25,365 nucleotides of DNA from a virus: IMG/VR virus record IMGVR_UViG_3300027659_000188, positions 1-25,365 of that record; one strand, written 5' to 3'. Made by a program: the position numbers and the translations under genes. The notes beneath the pieces are model-generated. The model saw nothing but the letters and a program-made list of their open reading frames with translations, was not told the DNA's origin and did no database searches. Below, one piece after another: positions 13,226 through 20,550 of the stretch. Numbering within the stretch: the stretch's first letter is position 1; each line of letters begins with the position of its first letter.

Positions 13226-14640
13226 TATCTGCCACCCTGCTGAACAATATCAACATCTACCCCGACACACGTAGACCATGTACCAGTAGGTATAACCTGC
13301 GCTCTCATATACCTACCAGCAGACCTTAGTGGGACTCTACCTTCAGAATCAGCAGCTACCGGAGTCGTATAACTAATAGCATCCGATAGACTACTTCTAG
13401 CCGATATAGCAACAGAGGCAGAACCATCATCTACTTTAGGTCTAGCAAGCGTAATTACAGACCTGCCAATATCAATATCACCAGTAACAATAGATGCAGT
13501 CTTATTAGAACCGCCAAATGTAATAATCTTCTGGCCTGATACACCAGCAAACAATGGATCACCACCTGCCCACTGACGAGCGTCTAGCGATACTGGCAAC
13601 GCATCAATACTGGTACTGTATAAGTCCAATCCTTCTAGCGTTACGGATGGCGTAATAGCTATAGCTACAGCAGAAGCAGTAGTCTCAACATACGACCATT
13701 TACCTGTATCAATGCTATATATCAAAATTAACTTACTAGCAAATACGTTAGTAAAACACCAAGCAATTAAGCGTCTTACAGGGTCAACAGCCGATGACAT
13801 TATATTAAAATCATTAGGATCAGCATTATCAAAGAACCATTTATCTACCTTGCCAGCACTTATAGACTTAACTGACTGACCATCGCAGACATAGAATCCA
13901 TCGTTAGCTAAAAAATAAGACAATCCGTTATATTGAACAATGCTTCCATTAGATAAACAACCAATACCACGAGAGATAGCATCAAACTGGAAGAACAAAG
14001 GACTACCGATATAACTCATCCGGTAGATAGCTTTTTCTAACAACACTAGCCCATATTCACCACCAGCTAGACCTATAATATCGCCACCATCTGCGATTAC
14101 TTGGGTATCTGATTGACTTGTAGCACTAGGAGTCCAATTAGTCTCGTCGTTAATATCAGACCAGTAAACCTTGTTCTCAAAATTAGTTACATTAGCAGCA
14201 ACAACAAAATCACGCACCACAGTAATATACTTAGCAGTAGGAGCAGCAGCAGCAACATCAGCAAAGTTATTCGCTGTATTTAAATCAACTGCTTGAATCT
14301 TATTAACGCCATTAGCAGCAAGCATTACATCACCAAACTGCACAACATCCCACGTTTCAATACCTATATAGCCAGTGGTAGTCATGGCAGTTAATGCTCT
14401 AGTGGAATTATTGTATTTGAATATCTGAGTTGCTCCAGCAGCAAATAACGTCGATGTCTGAGCGTACTTACCAGCAAACGCAGTTAATAGCGTCTGACCT
14501 GCACTACCACTCAAATCTGCCTCTGATTTCATTGGCTCATAGCCGTTAAAAACTGGAATACAGTTCTTAGCCTCTGTTACTACACCAGTGATACCAGGCT
14601 GATCTGGAAGCCACTCACCAAATATGATTTTTGTTGCCAT
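13225..14640 (-). CDS. Tail hub / DNA-stabilisation protein (P22 gp10-like)
   Basis: This 471-aa beta-rich protein has repeated blade-like segments (TAFAGKYAQTSTLFAAG, QIFKYNNSTRALTAM, VYWSDINDETNWTP, DGFYVCDGQSVKSIS). These fit the beta-propeller tail nozzle/stabilisation proteins such as P22 gp10. They close the short tail and keep packaged DNA in place. The N-terminus (FGEWLPDQP, then N-C-I-P) is typical for the family. It follows the adaptor and fibre genes and precedes the jelly-roll protein by a 1-nt overlap. Family membership is judged from pattern and position. Confidence 0.75.
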   Translation of the reverse strand: MATKIIFGEWLPDQPGITGVVTEAKNCIPVFNGYEPMKSEADLSGSAGQTLLTAFAGKYAQTSTLFAAGATQIFKYNNSTRALTAMTTTGYIGIETWDVVQFGDVMLAANGVNKIQAVDLNTANNFADVAAAAPTAKYITVVRDFVVAANVTNFENKVYWSDINDETNWTPSATSQSDTQVIADGGDIIGLAGGEYGLVLLEKAIYRMSYIGSPLFFQFDAISRGIGCLSNGSIVQYNGLSYFLANDGFYVCDGQSVKSISAGKVDKWFFDNADPNDFNIMSSAVDPVRRLIAWCFTNVFASKLILIYSIDTGKWSYVETTASAVAIAITPSVTLEGLDLYSTSIDALPVSLDARQWAGGDPLFAGVSGQKIITFGGSNKTASIVTGDIDIGRSVITLARPKVDDGSASVAISARSSLSDAISYTTPVAADSEGRVPLRSAGRYMRAQVIPTGTWSTCVGVDVDIVQQGGR

Positions 14641-14641
14641 G

Positions 14642-15055
14642 TTATATATTTATCCATGTATTTGTTGATGGAGTTATATCTACCCACTCCTCACCTATAA
14701 TTGTACCTATAGTGGTAACAGTAGACTTACCAGATATGGCTGTCGATACTGAGTATGATCCATTGGCATAACAACTCACAGTCGTTAGCGTATTGATATT
14801 TGCTGAACCACCTAGCGCATTTGCGCCCACTGCAACAACGTAAGCATTACCAATTATCTGGGCATCACCATCTCTAATATAGTTACCACTAGCTGCAACC
14901 GTAGCTAATGCAGTAATTGACGCTGACCCTGAAAATACTCCGTTACCAGAACACGCAACAGTAGCAAGCGCATTAACAGCAGCATCGCCAACTACAATTA
15001 AACCAGTTGTACTAGTTGATATTGCAGCAGACGATAATGGATAAAATCCTAGCAT
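14642..15055 (-). CDS. Beta-repeat virion protein with 20-residue repeats
   Basis: This 137-aa protein consists of an N-terminal segment (LGFYPLSSAAIST), about five tandem repeats of exactly 20 residues, and a C-terminal segment EWVDITPSTNTWINI. The repeat positions start at G23, G43, G63, G83 and V103, each with an Ala two residues later. Ile or Val lies at +4 and Val at +10 in every unit, and Asn at +15 in three of the first four. This regular pattern suggests stacked strands or a small solenoid. It lies among tail/fibre genes and is likely a structural or receptor-contact protein. No known family is confidently identified. Confidence 0.7.
   Translation of the reverse strand: MLGFYPLSSAAISTSTTGLIVVGDAAVNALATVACSGNGVFSGSASITALATVAASGNYIRDGDAQIIGNAYVVAVGANALGGSANINTLTTVSCYANGSYSVSTAISGKSTVTTIGTIIGEEWVDITPSTNTWINI
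14690..14989 (-). repeat. Five degenerate 60-bp coding repeats
   Basis: Protein residues 23-122 of the overlapping gene repeat with a strict 60-bp period. Conserved positions are Gly-x-Ala at the start, Ile/Val at +4 and Val at +10. DNA identity between units is only partial, so these are old or selected repeats rather than a recent expansion. Confidence 0.65.
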
Positions 15056-15058
15056 TTG

Positions 15059-15418
15059 TTACTCCGGTTGATCCCAAGATACTGTAATTTCATTCCATGT
15101 ATAAAAATTACCATCATCCGGTTTAGGAATAGGTGGATTCCAAAGGCACGTATCTTCATTTAATTGCCATGATGCATAAGGCTTTGGTGGTATAAACGCA
15201 TCACGATTTTCGTCATACGTATATCCTATACCAGCATAATTCTTTCGCATTTTCCCGTTATAGCTAGTTTGTTTCCAAACACCACCAAGCAGATTATTGC
15301 AAAAATTAATACCAACAACTTCTGACTCGTTGCCATTTGCATCAAGACATTCATTGTTATGTACAACAATAACTTGAGTCACTATGTTGTTTTCATCTAG
15401 TCGTGCAAAGTGAGCCAT
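15059..15418 (-). CDS. Conserved tail-associated protein (MAHFA family)
   Basis: This 119-aa protein begins MAHFARLDENNIVTQVIVV, the characteristic start of a small structural protein frequent in marine and freshwater phages near tail fibre genes. Further recognisable blocks are GGVWKQTSYNGKMRKNYAGIG (split here as GGVWKQTSY and KMRKNYAGIG), then YDENRDAFIPPKPY and W-x-L-N-E-D-T-C-L-W, ending in a Trp-rich tail. Its biochemical role is unknown; it has been seen as a structural or fibre-associated protein in related phages, to my recollection. It lies 4 bp from the repeat-protein gene within the fibre cluster. Confidence 0.75.
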   Translation of the reverse strand: MAHFARLDENNIVTQVIVVHNNECLDANGNESEVVGINFCNNLLGGVWKQTSYNGKMRKNYAGIGYTYDENRDAFIPPKPYASWQLNEDTCLWNPPIPKPDDGNFYTWNEITVSWDQPE

Positions 15419-15426
15419 TTGTTACC

Positions 15427-16248
15427 TTAGAATGTGATTGAACCCGAAGCTGTAAATTTGTATACAGTATTTGATCCAACGGTTGTAACTGTGGGTGATC
15501 CTGTCGTAGAAGCTGCTGCCACTGGAGAGGAAATAATTACTATGCCAGAGCCGCCACTTCCTCCAACACCAAGACCTCCTGCTCCACCGCCGCCACCGCC
15601 ACCACCAGTGTTTACAGTTCCGCTAGTCGCTGCGGTTGCATTAGCACTACCAGCACCGCCACCACCAGAGCCACCAGCCCCCGCTACTCCACCTAATACG
15701 GCGTATGCACCACCACCACCACCACCAGCGTATGTAGTTGACGATCCTAAAATTGATGATGCTTTTCCATTGCCGCCAGCACCACCAGTTCCGCCGCCAG
15801 TCGCTATTCCAGTTTGACCTGCTGCATCCGCTCCTCCACCGCCACCACAAGCATAAGGAGCACCACCACCTGCATTGCCATTACCACCAGCATTTCCTTG
15901 ACCGGATGTTCCAGCAGAGCCATTACCATTATAAGCACCGCCTCCACCAGAACCACCAGTGCCGCTTGCCACACCTTCTTCACCACCTTTACCGCCACCT
16001 GTTGAAGTAATGGTATTAAATACAGAATTACTGCCATTTGTATTTTGTCCACCGCCAGCACCAACAGTAACAGTTAGTGACACTCCAGTAGAAACGGTAA
16101 AGCCAGTAGCAGTTCTGAATCCACCTGCGCCACCACCACCTGCCGTATTATTGCCACCACCACCGCCACCAGCTACGACAAGATATTCAACAACAATCTC
16201 AGGAGCTGCAAAAGTATTACCAAGCATATTAAGCATAATTCCACTCAT
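15427..16248 (-). CDS. Glycine-rich domain tail protein
   Basis: This 273-aa protein has a short N-terminus and the block VVEYLVVAGGGGGG (about 19-32). Long Gly runs with Ala/Ser/Asn follow to about 230, then the C-terminal segment GGSGIVIISS and GSNTVYKFTASGSITF. These ends are hallmarks of the phage glycine-rich domain. Its N- and C-termini differ from those of the 414-aa Gly-rich protein at 5804-7048, so the two are not simple duplicates. A polyglycine-II-like sandwich and host adhesion are inferred. The start overlaps the previous stop as ATGA. The complementary Pro-rich frames are shadows. Confidence 0.78.
   Translation of the reverse strand: MSGIMLNMLGNTFAAPEIVVEYLVVAGGGGGGNNTAGGGGAGGFRTATGFTVSTGVSLTVTVGAGGGQNTNGSNSVFNTITSTGGGKGGEEGVASGTGGSGGGGAYNGNGSAGTSGQGNAGGNGNAGGGAPYACGGGGGADAAGQTGIATGGGTGGAGGNGKASSILGSSTTYAGGGGGGAYAVLGGVAGAGGSGGGGAGSANATAATSGTVNTGGGGGGGGAGGLGVGGSGGSGIVIISSPVAAASTTGSPTVTTVGSNTVYKFTASGSITF
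15709..15726 (-). repeat. (GGT)6 trinucleotide run in a Gly-rich gene
   Basis: Six ACC units on the plus strand encode a run of Gly on the minus strand. Shorter runs of four or so occur elsewhere in this gene and in 5804-7048. Slippage would change length in steps of one residue without frameshift. Confidence 0.8.
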
Positions 16249-16982
16249 GCTAGATTTCCTGTAACTACAGCAACTGTGGCAGTTATAAACAGAATAGTAG
16301 CTACACCTCGTGTAGTCACGCTAAAAGAAGCAATATCCGCATCTGTACCACCCTTGTAAACTGTTGTTACAGCAGAGCAAGTGTTTGATATAGAACCTGA
16401 TGTGTTGTTAAAGATACTAATTGCATCACCAGCAGCAAATACCGAAGCAGGAACTACAACAGAGCCACCAGTTCCTAATTCAATAAACTTACCTACATCA
16501 CTAGCAACTAAAGTGTAGCTAGACGTTTTAGCCCCTGAGTTGGGAATATTACGATAGCCAACACCATTAGTACCATCAGCCGTACAGTTACTTAATGCGC
16601 CAGACGTAGGAGTTCCCAATACTGGAGTAGTAAGCGTAGGCGATGTTAAAGTTTTATTAGTTAATGTTTGAGAAATATCAGTTAACACTGCTCTATCAGC
16701 AGGATACGTACCAAATACATCCTTAGTGCCAGCACTGAAATTAACAGCAGCATCAGAATTAGATGACTTTAGTACCGTAGTACGTGCCAAAGTACCAGCA
16801 CCCACAGTACCTAGACCGATCTCAAACTCTGACCCATTAACGATAGTGTAGTAACAGGTATTAGTATTGCCAATAGCTGTACTAAATGTTTGAAAACCAG
16901 ATACAGCACCAGCTAAAGTCAGCGTACCAGTACCCGTAGTGGTCGATGTCTCACGAACCCTATCAGCAATAACCAGTGCCAT
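16245..16982 (-). CDS. Tail fibre-type structural protein
   Basis: This 245-aa protein begins with the recurrent phage start MALVIADRVRETSTTTGTG. Beta-rich sequence follows to about 110, then a short Thr/Leu repeat spacer (LTNKTLTSPTLTTPVLGTPT, about 103-122) typical of phage fibre shafts. A C-terminal domain of about 110 residues has strands such as KFIELGTGGSVVVPASVF. The layout fits an N-terminal tail-attachment domain, shaft and distal domain. It lies between the gp80-like fibre protein and the Gly-rich protein, to which it is ATGA-coupled. The exact place in the virion is not shown. Confidence 0.75.
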   Translation of the reverse strand: MALVIADRVRETSTTTGTGTLTLAGAVSGFQTFSTAIGNTNTCYYTIVNGSEFEIGLGTVGAGTLARTTVLKSSNSDAAVNFSAGTKDVFGTYPADRAVLTDISQTLTNKTLTSPTLTTPVLGTPTSGALSNCTADGTNGVGYRNIPNSGAKTSSYTLVASDVGKFIELGTGGSVVVPASVFAAGDAISIFNNTSGSISNTCSAVTTVYKGGTDADIASFSVTTRGVATILFITATVAVVTGNLA

Positions 16983-16985
16983 AAA

Positions 16986-17372
16986 TTACTCCAAAGTTAC
17001 AGAAAGGTTTCCAACTGAAATAGTAAATATATCGCCTGAAGTAATCGACTTAGATGCAGTCAATGGTGTGTGATATAGCAAGTTGCCGCTAGTAGCAGCA
17101 TCAAGAATACCAATCCAGCCAACCGTTCCCCATGTACCTGTAGCCGTAGGGAATGTTACTGCGCCACTGTTTGTAGTCACACCATTACTAGGAGCACCAA
17201 ACGTCGCAGCAGTGCGAGCGTAAGAGCCACCAGTTACCTCTGTGCCTGTATTAGCGTCAGTAGGGTCAGTCGTATATAAACCTACGTAGACAGCCGCAGG
17301 AGCCGTGTAAGACGTTGCACGTAGAGTTACATTAAGTAATGCGTTCTCTAAGTAGTTAGACATTTCAGCCAT
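16986..17372 (-). CDS. Small tail fibre-like protein (gp80-type family)
   Basis: This 128-aa beta-rich protein has the signature of a widespread small phage tail protein. The blocks in order are SNYLENALLN, YTAPAAVYVGLYTTDPTD (about 21-38), GGSYARTAATFGAP (about 47-60), GAVTFPTATGTWGTVGWIGI (about 69-88) and GNLLYHTPLTASKSI. It is known from many siphophage and podophage structural cassettes and usually annotated as tail fibre; the molecular role is uncertain. AAGGAATTATT precedes the first ATG, favouring it over the Met three codons on. It is encoded between the adaptor and the larger fibre protein. Confidence 0.78.
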   Translation of the reverse strand: MAEMSNYLENALLNVTLRATSYTAPAAVYVGLYTTDPTDANTGTEVTGGSYARTAATFGAPSNGVTTNSGAVTFPTATGTWGTVGWIGILDAATSGNLLYHTPLTASKSITSGDIFTISVGNLSVTLE

Positions 17373-17381
17373 AATAATTCC

Positions 17382-17996
17382 TTAATTAAAAGACATGGAC
17401 ATGGGTTGTCCACTGTATTCACCAGATTGATCTGCAACCGATATAGCATTGATTGCACGTTCGTACAACGTACCCCATGTCTGTAGCCTTGCATCATTCA
17501 TTAGATACGGTTCAGCCTCACCCAAAGCAGCATAAAGCAGCGCATCAGGGCAATAAGCCAAGAATACGTTACTAGCGTTTGTGGAGCTTAAAAAAGCAGG
17601 TTGAGCGTAGTACAACATCTGTAACCCATAAGCACCATCAGGTATAGGAGCAAGCTGTAACTCAGCAGCTAATACCGTGTAGCTCTTAGGTAAGCCAGAT
17701 TCAGTCGATGTGTTGCGCTTATAGAAAGCGTTAGGAGATTCGTAATTCAATTGACCGTTAGGATTACCAACCACATGAATATCTCGCATTTCCAGATAAT
17801 CAGAAGGTAAGCCAACAGTAGAATCACCACCTGTCGTAGTCGCTTGAGCAGTTACTAGCATCTGACGCATACGTAACTCACGACGCAAACGCTGCTCTGC
17901 CAACGATATAAATGTTGGAATAATGCTATCTAAGTCACTACGAGCTAGATAGCTTGAAATGGTACTGGTTAAGTCTGAATAACTAGCTAGTGGCAT
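17382..17996 (-). CDS. Head-to-tail adaptor protein
   Basis: This 204-aa protein is of the podophage adaptor type (P22 gp4 / SU10 adaptor-like). Typical features are an N-terminal helix YSDLTSTISSYLARSDLDSI, then LAEQRLRRELRMRQM (about 32-46) and LPSDYLEMRDIHV (about 63-75). A pre-C-terminal YCPDALLYAALGEAEPYL (about 147-164) and the final W-x-x-x-Y-E-R-A helix follow. The ring of such proteins sits under the portal and links it to the tail. It overlaps the glycosyltransferase gene by 14 nt and lies after the capsid, in a usual position for this module. Confidence 0.85.
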   Translation of the reverse strand: MPLASYSDLTSTISSYLARSDLDSIIPTFISLAEQRLRRELRMRQMLVTAQATTTGGDSTVGLPSDYLEMRDIHVVGNPNGQLNYESPNAFYKRNTSTESGLPKSYTVLAAELQLAPIPDGAYGLQMLYYAQPAFLSSTNASNVFLAYCPDALLYAALGEAEPYLMNDARLQTWGTLYERAINAISVADQSGEYSGQPMSMSFN

Positions 17997-18657
17997 TATC
18001 GCCCCTCAAGGCATCCTCATCTACATCATCCCAACTATATTCGTGCGTTCCTATGTGTCTAATGTGCATCGATAATTCATGGTCAACGTAGGTATCTATA
18101 CCCGCATCACCAGCCTTAACACAAAAGAATACATCCTCACCCACTACACCAGTTGGCCCCCATCCCGCATCAAACCACGGTACTGTAAGCGTTTCAAATA
18201 CTTTCTTACGGATCATTACCGCACCAAATCCTACAGCAGTAACTATCTCCATACCTTCCTTGCCACGAGAATCAACATTCGACCAATGATGCCTGATTCC
18301 CTTTTCATCCTCACTCTTAACCAATAACTTAGCGGTAGGGAATGATGGCTTACGTCTAGTTACTGCGTTTACACCAACTATGTCCACTTCACGACTTAAC
18401 ATAATTGTTATTAAATCATGCGGGAACCTCATGTCGCTATCAATAAACAGAACAGCGTCACAGCCCTCTTTTAAAGCCACCTGAGCCAACTTCTCACGCT
18501 GGTCGAATATCAACGTGCCAGGCATCGTATAGAGGCTTAGACCACCCTTTCCGTCCTTGCATCTAACTGACGCATCATGAGCACACATACGGGCAAAATC
18601 AAACGCAAATCCTGTATGTACTTCATCACGACATGGTACGCAAACGCCAATTCTCAT
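17983..18657 (-). CDS. GT-A fold glycosyltransferase
   Basis: The chosen ATG (18657) gives 224 aa, preceded by GGGGA with a 5-6 nt spacer and overlapping the upstream stop by 4 nt (ATGA); the longer form from 18708 would be mostly overlap. The N-terminus MRIGVCVPCRDEV is a nucleotide-sugar-binding strand and loop. FIDSDM (D73, D75) is the metal-binding DxD motif. GED (173-175) and a later His (H198) fit the catalytic acid and metal-ligand positions of family 2-like enzymes. The substrate could be a virion protein, phage DNA base or host glycan. Its placement between capsid and adaptor genes makes virion modification attractive but unproven. Confidence 0.85.
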   Translation of the reverse strand: MRIGVCVPCRDEVHTGFAFDFARMCAHDASVRCKDGKGGLSLYTMPGTLIFDQREKLAQVALKEGCDAVLFIDSDMRFPHDLITIMLSREVDIVGVNAVTRRKPSFPTAKLLVKSEDEKGIRHHWSNVDSRGKEGMEIVTAVGFGAVMIRKKVFETLTVPWFDAGWGPTGVVGEDVFFCVKAGDAGIDTYVDHELSMHIRHIGTHEYSWDDVDEDALRGDNATS

Positions 18658-18953
18658 ACTGTTCCCCGATAGATTTTTAAACCAGCTTGGTCTGGATGAT
18701 TCAGCCATGTTCTAAAGGCTTTATCATCTACAATTGCAAACCCTCGCATTATGCCCATCTCGTTTAACTTATCTATTGCTGTAAACGGTATGGAACCAAT
18801 CAAATGCAGGTCATCAGTTGCGCCTGTCCTAGCTTTATCTACCTCTTGAAGAACTTTGTTTCTAGCAAGTATGTCTGTAATGTCTTGGTTAGTCTCGATG
18901 ACGATACCACCATCACCATCCCTATGAACTTTTTGATTTCTAAAGTTTGTCAT
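18654..18953 (-). CDS. Conserved phage protein downstream of capsid gene
   Basis: This 99-aa protein's central pattern (VIETNQDITDILARNKVLQE, about 18-37; DDLHLIGSIPFTAIDKL, about 47-63; LNHPDQAGLKIYRG near the end) matches a small family. In podophages it lies between the capsid and adaptor genes. Its role is unknown, possibly virion assembly. The ATG follows the stop of the HNH gene directly (TAAATG) and has no visible Shine-Dalgarno sequence, so translation may depend on ribosomes finishing the HNH gene. The stop overlaps the glycosyltransferase start (ATGA). Confidence 0.7.
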   Translation of the reverse strand: MTNFRNQKVHRDGDGGIVIETNQDITDILARNKVLQEVDKARTGATDDLHLIGSIPFTAIDKLNEMGIMRGFAIVDDKAFRTWLNHPDQAGLKIYRGTV

Positions 18954-19535
18954 TTATTTAATATGTGACCAAGTTCTTCCAATTCTTACGCCTCTAATGC
19001 AATTAGGTGAGACATTTAATTGCCTTCCAAGCGCAGCATGATTAAGATTGCTTGCTCTAATTAATAAAACCTTTTCAGCATTAAGTAATGATTTACCATT
19101 TTCTTCGCCTAAAGGTGCTACTGTTTTTTTACGACCCTTGCGAATCATATCCTGCGTATTTTCTTTAGCAGTTCCTATTGTAAGATGATTAGGATTAACG
19201 CAACTAGGATTATCGCACTTGTGCATAATGTGCATCCCTTTCGGAATATCCTGATTGTTTGCTAATCTCCAACTTACCCTATGAGCTCCATCCGACCCAT
19301 CTTCTTTACTACCAACACTAAATCTTCCGTACCCATTTGACTGAATATTGCCAGTCCAATTCCAACAATCATTAGCTTCTTTTTTATCAACAAACATCCA
19401 AAATCTAACAACTAATGGTTCATGAGAGTTTTTTCTTGGATCAGAATTCCCATATTTCATTAATCTTTTGTAATGCTTTTGACAAAATCCACGACCTTTT
19501 GCAATTTGATTACAACCATCGTATTTACATTCCAT
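18954..19535 (-). CDS. Free-standing HNH homing endonuclease
   Basis: This 193-aa protein has three parts. An N-terminal zinc finger-like segment has C3, C8, C18 and H21. A central HNH_3-type nuclease has H85 in the HRVSW block, then H105-K-C-D-N-P and C112-V-N-P-N-H117-L; the DNA-binding helix KENTQDMIRKGR follows. A C-terminal HTH-like module (about 150-188, LLNAEKVLLIRASNLNHAALGR) probably recognises the target. Such genes are selfish elements that spread between phage genomes. It interrupts the capsid/99-aa gene pair. Its ATG comes 6 nt after GGGGG, which is buried in a hairpin (19535-19570). Confidence 0.9.
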   Translation of the reverse strand: MECKYDGCNQIAKGRGFCQKHYKRLMKYGNSDPRKNSHEPLVVRFWMFVDKKEANDCWNWTGNIQSNGYGRFSVGSKEDGSDGAHRVSWRLANNQDIPKGMHIMHKCDNPSCVNPNHLTIGTAKENTQDMIRKGRKKTVAPLGEENGKSLLNAEKVLLIRASNLNHAALGRQLNVSPNCIRGVRIGRTWSHIK

Positions 19536-19570
19536 AAGATACCCCCATGAGTTAACACAGGAGTATCTTA
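19535..19570 (-). promoter_or_regulatory. Hairpin masking the HNH gene's ribosome-binding site
   Basis: On the minus-strand RNA, AAGAUACUCC (19569-19560) pairs with GGGGUAUCUU (19545-19536). The stem is 10 bp with one U·G wobble, extendable by one pair at the base. The loop of 14 nt contains the palindrome GTTAAC. The 3' arm includes four of five Gs of the putative Shine-Dalgarno GGGGG and abuts the ATG at 19535. There is no U-run after it, so it is not a simple terminator. Translation silencing of homing endonucleases by such hairpins is known from T4 (I-TevI). The same hairpin could also protect the capsid mRNA 3' end. Confidence 0.65.
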
Positions 19571-19594
19571 CTTCATATCAGCTCATGCGTCAAA

Positions 19595-20539
19595 TCAGAG
19601 TGAGAAGTCAAGATCGGCTACGATCCCGTGAGCAGCCTCGTTTTTCACCTCAAGCGTTACCTCTGCCAGAATCTGAGTCTTATCGCTGTCACCAGATTTA
19701 GCCAACTCGTTCGTCATAAACGGACGGAGGAAAGCCATTGCTGCGTACTCAGGATCAAGGATCAGCATATCTCGTGCGCGCATGAACCTGTCAGGTACTA
19801 TACTCAGAGTCCCAAAATCGCTAGCGTAGAGATCAGCCGCGCCCACGATAACACCAGGCTCTGCTTTCGTTAGTTGATAACGATTAACTGCGATACCAGC
19901 AAAGGTAGAAACCTTCTGCTTACCAGCCGAACCAACGAACACAGCTTTAGGATTACCACCCGCATCAAAGATCGAAGCGATAACAGTCTTGAGCAATGCC
20001 TCAGTAGCAGTACGCTGTGTACCATCAGTACGAGTCGAAGTGCCTGAAGTTGCAGGAGCAGAACCGCTAGTACCTTGTGACGAGTTAGTCTTGATCCATG
20101 ACAGCAGTGAACCCATAGTGCGAGCTACTGTAGATGTACCAGCAGACTTACCCTGATTAGCAGTGATGATAGTCTCCAGATCACGCTTTAGCTCTTGTGA
20201 AGCCTTAGCCAACTGATAAGCCTTCTCAGACTTACGACCAGCTTTGTCTACTGTCTCCAGTGTTCCAGAGACTTGAACAGTCTTAGAAACGATTTGAGTA
20301 TAATTTCCAACGCGAGTCGTAGGAGTCATAGTGCCAGACGTAGCATCTGCACCCTCGACAGCAGCATTAGCTGTAGTAGCAGCAGCCAGAGAGTCAGTCT
20401 GCCACTCGTGATAAACAGCAGTAGCTTTAGTCTTACCAATAGACGACATGATAGGTGTCTCTGTCGGCGATATGTTGTAGATCATATCGGACAAATCTTC
20501 ACGCATACCTATAGCGGTAAATGTTTGATATGTAGGCAT
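19595..20539 (-). CDS. Major capsid protein (DUF5309 / SU10-like)
   Basis: This 314-aa protein has the hallmark N-terminus of the DUF5309 capsid family: TFTAIGMREDLSDMIYNISP (7-26) followed by TPIMSSIG. Further on come a Q-x-x-K-T-V-Q-V-S-G-T block, the KASQELKRDLETIITANQG spine helix (about 111-129), a Ser/Gly/Thr-rich loop and VFVGSAGKQKVSTF. The C-terminal RPFMTNELAKSGDSDKTQI and E-V-T-L-E-V-K-N-E-A-A-H-G end is also typical. It builds the icosahedral head with an HK97 fold. AAAGGAAATTATT is a good ribosome-binding site. It follows the scaffold gene by 11 bp, as expected. Confidence 0.93.
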   Translation of the reverse strand: MPTYQTFTAIGMREDLSDMIYNISPTETPIMSSIGKTKATAVYHEWQTDSLAAATTANAAVEGADATSGTMTPTTRVGNYTQIVSKTVQVSGTLETVDKAGRKSEKAYQLAKASQELKRDLETIITANQGKSAGTSTVARTMGSLLSWIKTNSSQGTSGSAPATSGTSTRTDGTQRTATEALLKTVIASIFDAGGNPKAVFVGSAGKQKVSTFAGIAVNRYQLTKAEPGVIVGAADLYASDFGTLSIVPDRFMRARDMLILDPEYAAMAFLRPFMTNELAKSGDSDKTQILAEVTLEVKNEAAHGIVADLDFSL

Positions 20540-20550
20540 AATAATTTCCT

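Noticed and set aside
15434-16264. Proline-rich and other low-complexity frames opposite the second glycine-rich gene
   Set aside because: Same cause: complementary reading of Gly codons. The minus-strand gene has the conserved N- and C-terminal blocks.
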